The notes below the pieces were generated by a model, which saw only the letters and a list, made by a program, of their open reading frames with translations, was not told where the DNA came from and ran no database searches. From CAVOHU01 sp963817885 (GTDB lineage Bacteria; Acidobacteriota; Vicinamibacteria; Vicinamibacterales; JAKQTR01), in contig CAWFQE010000002.1 in NCBI GenBank assembly GCA_963817885.1, positions 1,302,001-1,366,000 on the forward strand: a DNA stretch of 64,000 bases, read 5' to 3'. The position numbers were made by a program, and so were the translations under genes. This document shows, piece after piece, positions 55,010-62,842 of the stretch (position 1 is the stretch's first letter; the number at the start of each line of letters is the position of its first letter).

Positions 55010-55234
55010 CGCGCCTTTCGTGGCCATCAGCCACCGCATCGCTGGCCGCCGTTGCGTTTCCGCGCACTCCCGCAAGTACGAATTGATTAGCGTCTGGTAC
55101 GGAATTCCGGTATCTGACGCGAGTCGCTTGAAGTAGTTGATGGTTCCTTCGTCCAGTCGAATCGTCACGCTGCGCTTTAGCCGCTTCGCGTATGGGTTCG
55201 GGCGTGCGTGACTGAAGTCGTACTGTTTCCTCAT
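55004..55234 (-). CDS. brnA: BrnA-type antitoxin
   Basis: This 76-residue ribbon-helix-helix protein has KRLKRSVTIRLDEGTINYFK and ASDTGIPYQTLINSYLREC, the CopG/RHH-like pattern of BrnA antitoxins. It binds and neutralises the toxin encoded just upstream and should repress its own operon. The ATG overlaps the toxin's stop by four bases. Its TAA stop lies inside the attC box at 55003-55009. Confidence 0.88.
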   Translation of the reverse strand: MRKQYDFSHARPNPYAKRLKRSVTIRLDEGTINYFKRLASDTGIPYQTLINSYLRECAETQRRPAMRWLMATKGAA

Positions 55235-55527
55235 GGCTGCAGCCCCTTCGCGTAGGTGAGACGTTCCGACCTCGTTGCCCGACGCGCTGAGATGATGCGA
55301 ATCGTATCGGGATCCGCCCGGTAGGCGTGAACCACCACGAGGATTCGGAGCCCGGCGCTCATGCCGAGCAGCACCAACCGCGGTTCGGATTCTGAGTGCT
55401 CTGGGTCGTCGATGATGAGCGCGCGATCGTCCGAGAACACCGTCTGGGCCTCTTCAAAGGATATTCCGTGCTTTCGGATGTTCAGCCGCGCCTTGGCCGG
55501 ATCCCACTCGAATCGGATCTCGCTCAT
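55231..55527 (-). CDS. brnT: BrnT-type ribonuclease toxin
   Basis: This 98-residue protein has the BrnT signature: FEWDPAKARLNIRKHGISFE, then EAQTVFSDDRALIIDD, and IRIISARRATRSERLTYAKG, with Arg and His residues in positions of the RelE-like active site. It cleaves RNA to arrest growth, controlled by the downstream BrnA. Toxin before antitoxin is the usual order in this family. It is flanked by attC-type sites. Confidence 0.92.
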   Translation of the reverse strand: MSEIRFEWDPAKARLNIRKHGISFEEAQTVFSDDRALIIDDPEHSESEPRLVLLGMSAGLRILVVVHAYRADPDTIRIISARRATRSERLTYAKGLQP

Positions 55528-55565
55528 CCTTGTCTCAAAGTATGCACGATGTATTTACAAAATGG
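55528..55565 (-). promoter_or_regulatory. AT-rich promoter/operator of the BrnTA operon
   Basis: The stretch around TGTAAATACATCGTGCATAC stands out against the surrounding GC-rich DNA and has partial dyad symmetry (TGCA/TGTA halves). RHH antitoxins such as BrnA bind such sites to regulate themselves. Confidence 0.4.
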
Positions 55566-55582
55566 CAAGCCTCGAATAGCCG

Positions 55583-55635
55583 GCCTGACTTGTCAGTCAG
55601 CTGCAGCGGGACTCCCGTCGCCTTCGGCGTTACGC
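55583..55635 (-). other. Short attC-like site upstream of BrnT
   Basis: Boxes GCCTGAC (55583-55589) and GTTACGC (55629-55635) enclose GCAGCGGGA and TCCCGTCGC arms (7 of 9 pair). It is 56 bases before the toxin start, where the site of the preceding cassette would be. The hairpin is weaker and shorter than in the sites at 54264 and 54937. Confidence 0.4.
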
Positions 55636-55948
55636 TGCAGCCGCCCAAGGTAATGCTGGCGCCGTGGCGCGTCGAACAACCCGCTAATCAACGAGAATCG
55701 AAGATGATCGCCGAGGGAAACCCGCGCGCGTTACGGCGCGGCGCCCGCAGGGTAACACGATGCGCACGCACGAGGATCGGGCGTTGCACGAATTCGCGGG
55801 TTGTATCGAATTTGCGGGCGTATCGAATTCGCGACAACGGCAGGCCGGGGGCACAGAGGCGCCTTAGCCCGGGCCTCAAGGCCTAGGCCGACGGCGGGGC
55901 TGAAGCCCCGCCCTACGGCCGCAAACCACTCTGAGCGCGCCCTCTTTC
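55636..55948. repeat. Intergenic region with REP-like palindrome and short direct repeats
   Basis: A perfect 20-base palindrome GGCGGGGCTGAAGCCCCGCC lies at 55893-55912. Three copies of an AATTCGCGGG/TATCGAATT unit, about 16 bases apart, occur at 55790-55833. No gene was recognised. The region lies between the end of the S9 peptidase gene and the cassette array. Confidence 0.7.
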
Positions 55949-58321
55949 CTAGTTCGATCCCGACGCGGTCTTCTGCTCCGGCTTCAGGAATCTCTTCAGG
56001 AAGAGGTCCATCCGGCCGAGTGTGTACATCCACCGGCTGTGCAGCATCGACTCGTGCGTGTCGTCTGGGAACACGATCAGCTCGTAATACACGTCGCGCT
56101 GCCTGAGCAGCTGCACCAGGCCGGTCGTCTGCTGGAACGCCACGTTGCGGTCGTCGTCGCCGTGCACGAGCAGCACGGGCGACGTCCACCCGCCGACCGC
56201 GCTGATGGTCGACGACTTGAACGACACCGATTCCGGATCGAGCGAGTTGCCCCACAGGTGCACGCCCGCCAGATCGACGCCGGCCTTGAAGATGTCGGAG
56301 TTGCGCGCGAGCGCCTGCGAGGTGAGCACGCCCCCGTAGGACAGGCCCCAGATGCCGACGCGATCCGGGTCGACGTCCGCGCGCGACTGCAGGTACTTCG
56401 CGCCCGCCACGACGTCCTGGTATTCGGCATTGCCCCTGGTGCCGGTATTCGGCGCGTTGCGGAACGATCGGCCGTAGCCGATCCCGCTCCGGTAGTTGAC
56501 CGACATCACGATGTAGCCTTCGCTGGCCAGCCATTGATTGATGGCGTACGCCCAGTGATAGAACTGCATGTAGTGGTAGCCGAGCAGCATTTCGCGCGCC
56601 GGCCCGCCGTGCACGAAGATGATGGCCGGACGCCGCTCGCCGGGCTTGAGGTCCTTCGGCAGGAACAGCTGGTTGTGGATGTCGAGGCCGTCGGCCGCCT
56701 TCGTCATGATCAGCTGCGGCTCCACCTGCGCATCGATCGGGAACCCCTTGCGCGAGGTGGGGAACACGATCTTCTGCCCGGCCGGCGTCGACGCGCCGGC
56801 TGACGCGAGCTGCCAGATGCCGAGTGACTGGGGCATCTTCCAGTCCGCGCTCGCGGTCGCCAGCGCCCGTCCCGAGCTCAGCGGCACCGGCCGCGTCTCG
56901 ATTCCCGCTCCCGTCGTCACCTGCGATGGCTCCCCTCCAGCGATCGGGACCGCCCAGATGTGGCGACGCTCGATGTCCCTCGCGTTGGTGCAGTAGTAGA
57001 ACGTCTTCTGGTCGCGCGAGAGGGCCACCGAGGTCTGGTCTTCGATCAGGCCGTCGGTGGGCGTGATCAGCACGGGCCGAGTGTCGGGGCTCGTGATGTT
57101 CAGCGAGTAGACGCGATCCCATTCGTCCACCGGGCCCGTCGGCTGCGGCTCTGGCGCGGCTCCACGGCCGGCCCCGCCTCCCCTGCCACCGGGCGGGTTG
57201 TACCGAAACACCACCAGATCGCCTGCCAGCTGCAGGTTCGCCGCGCCCGACATGATCGGATCGCTGGCTTGGCCGTGCCACACTTCGCGTCCATCCCCGG
57301 TGACGACGTCCGCCTTCCACAACGAAAAGACGTAACCGCCTCTGAAGGTGGCACGCGAGAGACCTGGTATCTGTGCGACCGGGCTGGCCGGCGCCTGGCC
57401 AGGCTGAGCGGCCCCGCCACCGCCCTGTCCTCGGCCGCCGCGCCCGGTCGCCGCGCCTGGCTGTGCGGCCGCCGGACCGCCGGGCACGCCGATCCCCGTT
57501 CCGCCCGGCTGCGCCTGCTGGCCGAACGCCAGACCGGGACGGCGGACGAACACGAGACTCTTGCTGTCGCTGGTCCACATCGGCGTCGAATCGAAGTCGA
57601 CACTGGGCGACATGTACTTCACGGTCCGCGTCGCCATGTCGTACACGACGACGAAGCTATGGTCGGTGCGCGTGCTCACAAACGCGATCTTCCGCCCGTC
57701 GGGCGACCAGGTCGGCGCGCTCTGGACACCCCACTCCTTGATGAAGGGCTTCTCACCGCGGTCCATCTCGCTCGCGGGCCGGATCGGGGTGACTTTCGCG
57801 CGGTAGATCTGGCCGTCCTTGATGAAGAGCACCGAGCTGCCGTCGGGCGCCAGCTCGACGTTCAGTGCCTCGGCCACCCGCCACGCAGCGCCGCCGGCGG
57901 TGCGCACCGCCCAGACCGCCCGCTCGGGCCCGTCCGGGTTCGCCGTCGGGTTGGCGACCCAGCCCTCCCGGTTCGGCGGCGAGATCGTCCCGCGCATGAA
58001 CGTGACGGTCGATCCGTCGTCCGAAATCCTGATGCCCGACATCTCGATCCCATCGTCCTTCATGAAGCTCGTCAGCCGGACGGGCACGAAGGCTGGCGCG
58101 ATGGCGGTATACGCGTTGCGCTTGCCTTCTTCAAAGGCAGTCCACGCGACGCGATCGACGCGTTTGGCCGCGACGATTTCGAGCGGGGACGCCGGGCTCA
58201 GGTATTGCTGGTATGCCGGAACCGGCCGGGTAGCAGGCGCCTGGGCGGTCGCGACCCCGTACGACGACAGGACGACTGCGACGCACAGTGCACCGACGGA
58301 CGCGTATCGAGCAACGGGCAT
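55949..58321 (-). CDS. Exported S9 prolyl-oligopeptidase-family peptidase
   Basis: This intact 790-residue enzyme has a signal peptide (GALCVAVVLSSYGVATAQ). It continues with a beta-propeller (SAPTWSPDGRKIAFVSTR, STPMWTSDSKSLVFVRR), a Gly-Gln-Pro-rich loop (PGGTGIGVPGGPAAAQPGAA), and an alpha/beta-hydrolase domain with Ser in IWGLSYGGVLTSQALA, Asp in LVHGDDDRNVAFQQ and His in FPDDTHESMLHSR. It digests peptides outside the cytoplasm. GGAGGATC precedes the ATG at 58321. The longer frame to 58639 is rejected because it crosses a repeat tract. Confidence 0.92.
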   Translation of the reverse strand: MPVARYASVGALCVAVVLSSYGVATAQAPATRPVPAYQQYLSPASPLEIVAAKRVDRVAWTAFEEGKRNAYTAIAPAFVPVRLTSFMKDDGIEMSGIRISDDGSTVTFMRGTISPPNREGWVANPTANPDGPERAVWAVRTAGGAAWRVAEALNVELAPDGSSVLFIKDGQIYRAKVTPIRPASEMDRGEKPFIKEWGVQSAPTWSPDGRKIAFVSTRTDHSFVVVYDMATRTVKYMSPSVDFDSTPMWTSDSKSLVFVRRPGLAFGQQAQPGGTGIGVPGGPAAAQPGAATGRGGRGQGGGGAAQPGQAPASPVAQIPGLSRATFRGGYVFSLWKADVVTGDGREVWHGQASDPIMSGAANLQLAGDLVVFRYNPPGGRGGGAGRGAAPEPQPTGPVDEWDRVYSLNITSPDTRPVLITPTDGLIEDQTSVALSRDQKTFYYCTNARDIERRHIWAVPIAGGEPSQVTTGAGIETRPVPLSSGRALATASADWKMPQSLGIWQLASAGASTPAGQKIVFPTSRKGFPIDAQVEPQLIMTKAADGLDIHNQLFLPKDLKPGERRPAIIFVHGGPAREMLLGYHYMQFYHWAYAINQWLASEGYIVMSVNYRSGIGYGRSFRNAPNTGTRGNAEYQDVVAGAKYLQSRADVDPDRVGIWGLSYGGVLTSQALARNSDIFKAGVDLAGVHLWGNSLDPESVSFKSSTISAVGGWTSPVLLVHGDDDRNVAFQQTTGLVQLLRQRDVYYELIVFPDDTHESMLHSRWMYTLGRMDLFLKRFLKPEQKTASGSN

Positions 58322-58538
58322 GCGAGATCCTCCAGGATGTTCAAGCCTCACTACAACTGTCCGGCTGGCGGCCGGCGGCCCGTCGAGCGAGTACGCCGTT
58401 ATTCGCAACGGCGCCAAGCTCACCGCGAAGCAAAGCACCACCACGCTTGGTCTCGTGAATCGGACGCGGGGAGGGTAGCATAGGCGACGGGCATTTGGCG
58501 CCGGACTTTCGGCCCTGGCGCGCCGGCGCCCGATATCA

Positions 58539-58655
58539 GGCTTGGGGCTTGAGGCTTGTGGCTTATGGCTTGAGGCTCGAGGCTTAAGGCTTAGGGCGCA
58601 GGAAGCCGCAAGCCCCAGGCCCCGAGCCGCAAGCCACAAGCCCCAAGCCCCAGGC
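58539..58655. repeat. Heptamer repeats in opposite orientation (GGCTTGG then CCAAGCC type)
   Basis: About nine GGCTTGW/GGCTTRW units run to about 58590 and are followed by reverse-complement units (AAGCCCC, AAGCCRC) to 58655, so the whole can fold into a long hairpin. The tract lies between the divergent S9 peptidase and metallophosphoesterase genes. Confidence 0.88.
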
Positions 58656-58692
58656 CGAGATCTGGCGTTCGAGCTCGAAAGGGAGAGTTCCG

Positions 58693-59823
58693 TTGTTCCT
58701 GATGAACGAGATTCTGCTCGCGCTGCCCGCCCTGCTCTATTCCGGGCTGCGCCTGCGATGGCTTCTCGAACGCACGCTCTGGAAGAACGTCTCCACCGCG
58801 CTGTTCGTCGTGCTGCTGGCAGCCTATCCGCTGGCCGATCGGCTGGCGCACGGTTCGTTTGGAGGCGGAACCAGGCCGCTCATCACGACGGGCTACTACG
58901 CGCTTCCGTATCTCCTGTATTTCATGCTCCTCGTCGTGCTGACCGACCTCGTCGTCGGCGGGCTACGACTGGCCGGAGTTGTTCGGCGTGAGGCCCTCCG
59001 GCGCCCCGCTGTCCGGATTGCGCGGTTCTGGGCGATGGTCCTGGTTCCGGCCGCCATCGTCTCCGGAGGCATCCTCAACTTCGAGCATCTCCAGGTCACG
59101 CCCTACGCGATCGAGATCCCGAAGAAGGCGTCGTCGATCGACGCGCTGCGCATTGTCTTCGCCTCCGATTTTCATCTCGGAGACTTGACGGCTCCCGGGT
59201 TCATGGCCGGTTTCGTCGACAAGGTCAACGCCCTCCGCCCCGATCTCATCCTCATCGGTGGAGATGTCATCGAAGGTGACCGTCGCGGCGAGGCCACCGG
59301 GATCTTCAGCTCGCAGTTCCGGCGGCTCCGGGCAACCTACGGTGTTTTCGGCGTCTTTGGCAATCACGAAGGATTCGGCGGCGGAAATCGGGACGCGTTC
59401 TTCGCTCAATCCGGGATCACGCTTCTCAAAGACGAAGTCCGCGACATCGGCGGGGCCTTCACTCTGGCCGGACGCAGGGACGCGGGGCGGGGCGACCAGG
59501 CGTCGCGGCGCAAGTCTGTCGCCGACCTGCTGCGTGGCGCGCGGGCCGACCTGCCCCTGATCCTGGTCGATCATCGCCCGACGGACCTCGAAGCCGTCAG
59601 TCGCACCGCCGCCGACATCCAGTTCTCAGGTCACACTCATGCCGGACAGCTCTTCCCCGTCAACTTCATCACCTCGCGCCAGTACGAGCTGATGTGGGGC
59701 TACAAGAAGAAAGGAAATACCCACTTCTTCGTCAGCTGCGGGGTCCAGTTGTGGGGACCGCGCGTCCGCACGTTCGGAGTCTCCGAGATCGTGTACGTGG
59801 ACGTCGCGCTGCGGGGACGGTAG
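58693..59823 (+). CDS. Membrane metallophosphoesterase
   Basis: This 376-residue protein has N-terminal membrane helices (STALFVVLLAAYPLADRLA, YYALPYLLYFMLLVVLTDLV, FWAMVLVPAAIVSGGIL) and a calcineurin-like domain. Metal motifs are VFASDFHLGDL, LIGGDVIEGD, GVFGNHEGFGG, LILVDHRPTDL and SGHTHAGQLFPV. It is likely a phosphodiesterase or lipid phosphatase facing the periplasm, as in the YkuE-type family; the substrate is unknown. The TTG at 58693 has a GGGAGA site eight bases upstream; the ATG at 58702 is the alternative. Confidence 0.88.
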   Translation: MFLMNEILLALPALLYSGLRLRWLLERTLWKNVSTALFVVLLAAYPLADRLAHGSFGGGTRPLITTGYYALPYLLYFMLLVVLTDLVVGGLRLAGVVRREALRRPAVRIARFWAMVLVPAAIVSGGILNFEHLQVTPYAIEIPKKASSIDALRIVFASDFHLGDLTAPGFMAGFVDKVNALRPDLILIGGDVIEGDRRGEATGIFSSQFRRLRATYGVFGVFGNHEGFGGGNRDAFFAQSGITLLKDEVRDIGGAFTLAGRRDAGRGDQASRRKSVADLLRGARADLPLILVDHRPTDLEAVSRTAADIQFSGHTHAGQLFPVNFITSRQYELMWGYKKKGNTHFFVSCGVQLWGPRVRTFGVSEIVYVDVALRGR

Positions 59824-59824
59824 G

Positions 59825-60172
59825 AAGGCTTGGGCTTGGGGCTTGGGGCTTGGGGCTTGGGGCTTGCGGCCTACGGCTTGAGGCCTACGGCTCGCGGCCC
59901 CTCGACTCGCGATGGCCCTCGAGTGCCTCGGGCCACCCTGAGTTCGTCGAAGGGTGCCCGCTCGGGGCAAGCTGGCGGCTGGCGGCGCACCCGGGGTCTG
60001 AAGACCCCTGGCTCCATCAGTCAGAGCCGAGGGGGAGGCCGCGTCCTTGGATCGCAACGCTTGGGTTCAGACGGAGGCCGGGTCTTCAGACCCGGCGCGC
60101 ACGGCTGGCGACCGGACGATGACGCAGTTCCTGAGTGAACCCCGGGAATGAAACGCTCAGCCTGGATTTCGC
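59825..60172. repeat. Heptamer tract (GGGGCTT) followed by REP-like palindromes
   Basis: GGGGCTT/GGCTTGG units occupy about 59825-59900 directly after the metallophosphoesterase stop. Then come palindromes GGGGTCTGAAGACCCC (59993-60008) and GCCGGGTCttcaGACCCGGC (60077-60096), the latter identical to 34563-34582. No gene was recognised in this stretch before the permease stop. Confidence 0.85.
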
Positions 60173-61465
60173 TTACTCGTAGTGCAGCGAGTGGACCGGA
60201 TCGAGGCTGGCCGCGCGGACGGCAGGGTACACGCCGAACACGATGCCCACCGACACCGACACGAAGAACGCCAGGCCGATCGACATCGCGCTCACGATCG
60301 TGGACCAGCCCGCGAAGTAGCCGACCAGTTGCGACAGCGCCGCGCCCAGCAGGATGCCGACGGCGCCGCCCGTCGTGGTGATGAGGGCGGTCTCGACGAG
60401 GAACTGCTTGATGATATCGACCTTGCGCGCGCCGATCGCCCGCCGGACCCCGATCTCCCGCGTCCGTTCGAGCACGCTCGCCAGCATGATGTTCATGATG
60501 CCGATCCCGCCGACCAGCAGCGAGATCGACGCGATCGCGACCATCACCACCTCGAAGATCCGCCGCGTCCGCTGCTGTTCGGCCAGCAGGTCGGCCGGCA
60601 CGATCACGCTGAAGTCACCGGCTGCCCGGTGCGACGCGTCCAGCAGGCCGCGCACGACCGCTCCGGCTGTGGTCACGTCGGCTTCGGGCGTGAGGCGCAG
60701 GTAGAGTCCGTCGATCTCGTCCTTCCTCCAGCTCTGCGAGTCCTCGACGCGGAGCATCAGCGCGCTGAGCGGAACGTAGATGACGTTGTTGCGATCCTGC
60801 ACGGGCAGGCCCGCCACGTCGACCTCGGCGCCCAGCTGAGGTCCGACCGTGCCAATCACCTGGAACCACTGCTGGTTCACCTTGACGAACTTGCCAATGG
60901 GATCGTCGGGCCCGAAGAGCGAGGCCGCGGCGGCCTGACCGACGACCGCGACGGCGGAGGCGGCGTCGTGGTCGAGCACGTCGAAGAAGCGGCCGCTCGC
61001 GATCCGCAGGCCCGCCAGCTCCGCGTAGGTCGGCGCGACGCCGTAGATGGCGGGCGTGTCGACCAGCGGCTTCGGCAGCATCTTCTGGGGCGTCAGCCGC
61101 TTCCGGGCGCTGGTGACGACCAGGTGCTCGAGGTTCGCCTCGATGCCCCTCAGGTCCGCCAGCGTGAGCCCGGCCGACAGCTTGCGCGTCTTCTGGAGGG
61201 TCTGATCGTCGGTGGCCTCGCGCGCTTCGACGATGATGTTGTGCACGCCGAGCTGCTCGATGAACGCGATGACTTCCTGGCGGGCGCCGGCGCCGATCGA
61301 CAGCATCGCGACCACCGCCCCGACGCCGAAGATCATGCCGAGCATGGTGAGGAGCGACCGCAGCTTGTGCGTGCGCAGGTTGTCGAGGCCCTGCGCCAGC
61401 TCGCGCCGGACATCGAGCGCGCGCCGCAGGCGGACGACCATCTGGCCGAAGCGGGAGTCCTTCAC
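60173..61465 (-). CDS. MacB/FtsX-type ABC transporter permease
   Basis: This 430-residue membrane protein has the N-terminal MacB_PCD start (NLRTHKLRSLLTMLGMIFGV), a periplasmic core (VDTPAIYGVAPTYAELAGL, GKFVKVNQQWFQVIGTVG), and a C-terminal FtsX domain (ISLLVGGIGIMNIMLASVLE, RTREIGVRRAIGARKVDII, SVSVGIVFGVYPAVRAASLD). It carries out mechanical transmission of ATP energy for export of small molecules or lipoproteins. It overlaps the adaptor gene upstream by four bases. No ATPase gene is visible in the window; it may lie before the left edge of this minus-strand operon, beyond 64000. Confidence 0.92.
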   Translation of the reverse strand: MKDSRFGQMVVRLRRALDVRRELAQGLDNLRTHKLRSLLTMLGMIFGVGAVVAMLSIGAGARQEVIAFIEQLGVHNIIVEAREATDDQTLQKTRKLSAGLTLADLRGIEANLEHLVVTSARKRLTPQKMLPKPLVDTPAIYGVAPTYAELAGLRIASGRFFDVLDHDAASAVAVVGQAAAASLFGPDDPIGKFVKVNQQWFQVIGTVGPQLGAEVDVAGLPVQDRNNVIYVPLSALMLRVEDSQSWRKDEIDGLYLRLTPEADVTTAGAVVRGLLDASHRAAGDFSVIVPADLLAEQQRTRRIFEVVMVAIASISLLVGGIGIMNIMLASVLERTREIGVRRAIGARKVDIIKQFLVETALITTTGGAVGILLGAALSQLVGYFAGWSTIVSAMSIGLAFFVSVSVGIVFGVYPAVRAASLDPVHSLHYE

Positions 61466-62769
61466 TTCGGCCCTCCGGTCGGCGTCGACGCAGGCTTGGC
61501 CGCCCCGGTCACCGCGGCGGCGATCTCCGGGTTGACCAGCGCAACCTCCGCGCCCTCGGGCACGCCTTCGATCGCGATCCGGCTCTCGGAGCGGTAGGTG
61601 GTCTTCACTGCTTTGGCGTCGAAGCGGTCGCCCTCGCGCAGGTACACGATTGTGTTGCCGTTCTTCTGGAACACGGCCTGGCGCGGGATGGTGAGCACGT
61701 GGCCGATCTCGGACCCGGTGATGACGATGCGCACCGTCGTGCCGGCGCCGAGGCCGGACACGGCCTGGTCCGGCTTGAGCGACACGTCGAACTGCCGGAG
61801 CGGCCCCGTGTTCTCGCCCGGTCGCGAGGCGCTACCGGCAATGGCGGACACGTGCGCGCTGAACGCGCGGCCCGCCAGGGAATCGGACTGCAGGGTGGCG
61901 GCCTGGCCGACGGCGATGTTCGATCGTTCCTGCTCGCTGACCTTCGCCCGGATCTCCATGTCGCCGGTCGCGAACACGTCCATGACGGCCCGGCCGGAGG
62001 CGACCGAATCGCCCCCGCGGAATTCGGGCAGCGACAGGCCCGCGAAGAACATCCCGCCCATCGCGTCGCGGTTCTCGCGGATCACCACGAGCCCGTCGAT
62101 CGGCGATCGCACGTCGAGACTGTCGATGATCTGCTTCGAGCGCTCGGCGGAGAGGCGCGAGCGGTTGCGCCGCTCCTCGACGACCGCCACGCCGGCGCGG
62201 CCGGTGATCGTGCGCGACAGTGCGTCGTGATCGAGTTGCGCGAGCCGGCGCTTCGTTTCCTCGACGGCCAGCGTCCGTTTCTTGAAGTCGATGCCGCTGA
62301 CGAGCCGCTCCGGTATCTTCGCGTCGAGCTCGGCCCGGCGCACGTCGAAGCGCGCGGTCAGCAGGCCCACCTGGTCCTGCGCGAGCTGCGCGTCGAGATC
62401 CGCGCGCAGCCGGACGATCTGCTGTTCGGCCTCGGCCAGCTCCGATTGCGACTGCTCGACCGCGTACAGCTGGTCGGCGGGATCGAACTCGATGACGACC
62501 TCGCCCGCGTGCACGGCCGTCCCGGTTTCCGCGATTCGCACGACGCGCAGCGAGGAGCCCGCCGCGGGCGCCGACAGGGTCACGACGCGGCCGGCCCGCA
62601 TCTCGCCGACGGTGCGCACGTCGAGCCGCATGGGTCCCGAGACCACCCGTGCGGTCGGCACGCCCCGGCCCGGTGCGGCCTGCCCGCCCAGGCGGGTCGA
62701 GGCGAGGCCGGCCAGCCCCGCTACGGCCGCCACGATGATTCCAGCCACGAGTCCGCGCTTCAAGGTCAT
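61462..62769 (-). CDS. HlyD/MacA-type periplasmic adaptor (efflux)
   Basis: This 435-residue protein has an N-terminal signal-anchor (LVAGIIVAAVAGLAGLASTR), a biotinyl-lipoyl-like half (GSSLRVVRIAETGTAVHAGE and VIEFDPADQLYAVEQS), a long coiled-coil hairpin, the second half (DGLVVIRENRDAMGGMFF), and a beta-barrel/end region (IPRQAVFQKNGNTIVYL). Such adaptors link inner-membrane exporters to an outer-membrane channel. It overlaps the permease gene (ATGA type) and follows another adaptor of the same family. Confidence 0.9.
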   Translation of the reverse strand: MTLKRGLVAGIIVAAVAGLAGLASTRLGGQAAPGRGVPTARVVSGPMRLDVRTVGEMRAGRVVTLSAPAAGSSLRVVRIAETGTAVHAGEVVIEFDPADQLYAVEQSQSELAEAEQQIVRLRADLDAQLAQDQVGLLTARFDVRRAELDAKIPERLVSGIDFKKRTLAVEETKRRLAQLDHDALSRTITGRAGVAVVEERRNRSRLSAERSKQIIDSLDVRSPIDGLVVIRENRDAMGGMFFAGLSLPEFRGGDSVASGRAVMDVFATGDMEIRAKVSEQERSNIAVGQAATLQSDSLAGRAFSAHVSAIAGSASRPGENTGPLRQFDVSLKPDQAVSGLGAGTTVRIVITGSEIGHVLTIPRQAVFQKNGNTIVYLREGDRFDAKAVKTTYRSESRIAIEGVPEGAEVALVNPEIAAAVTGAAKPASTPTGGPK

Positions 62770-62842
62770 CGAACCCTTCCTCGGGCCTTAGCCGCCCGTG
62801 GTGAAAGTCAGTCTGCATTCGACCGACTTCCACCACGGGCTG

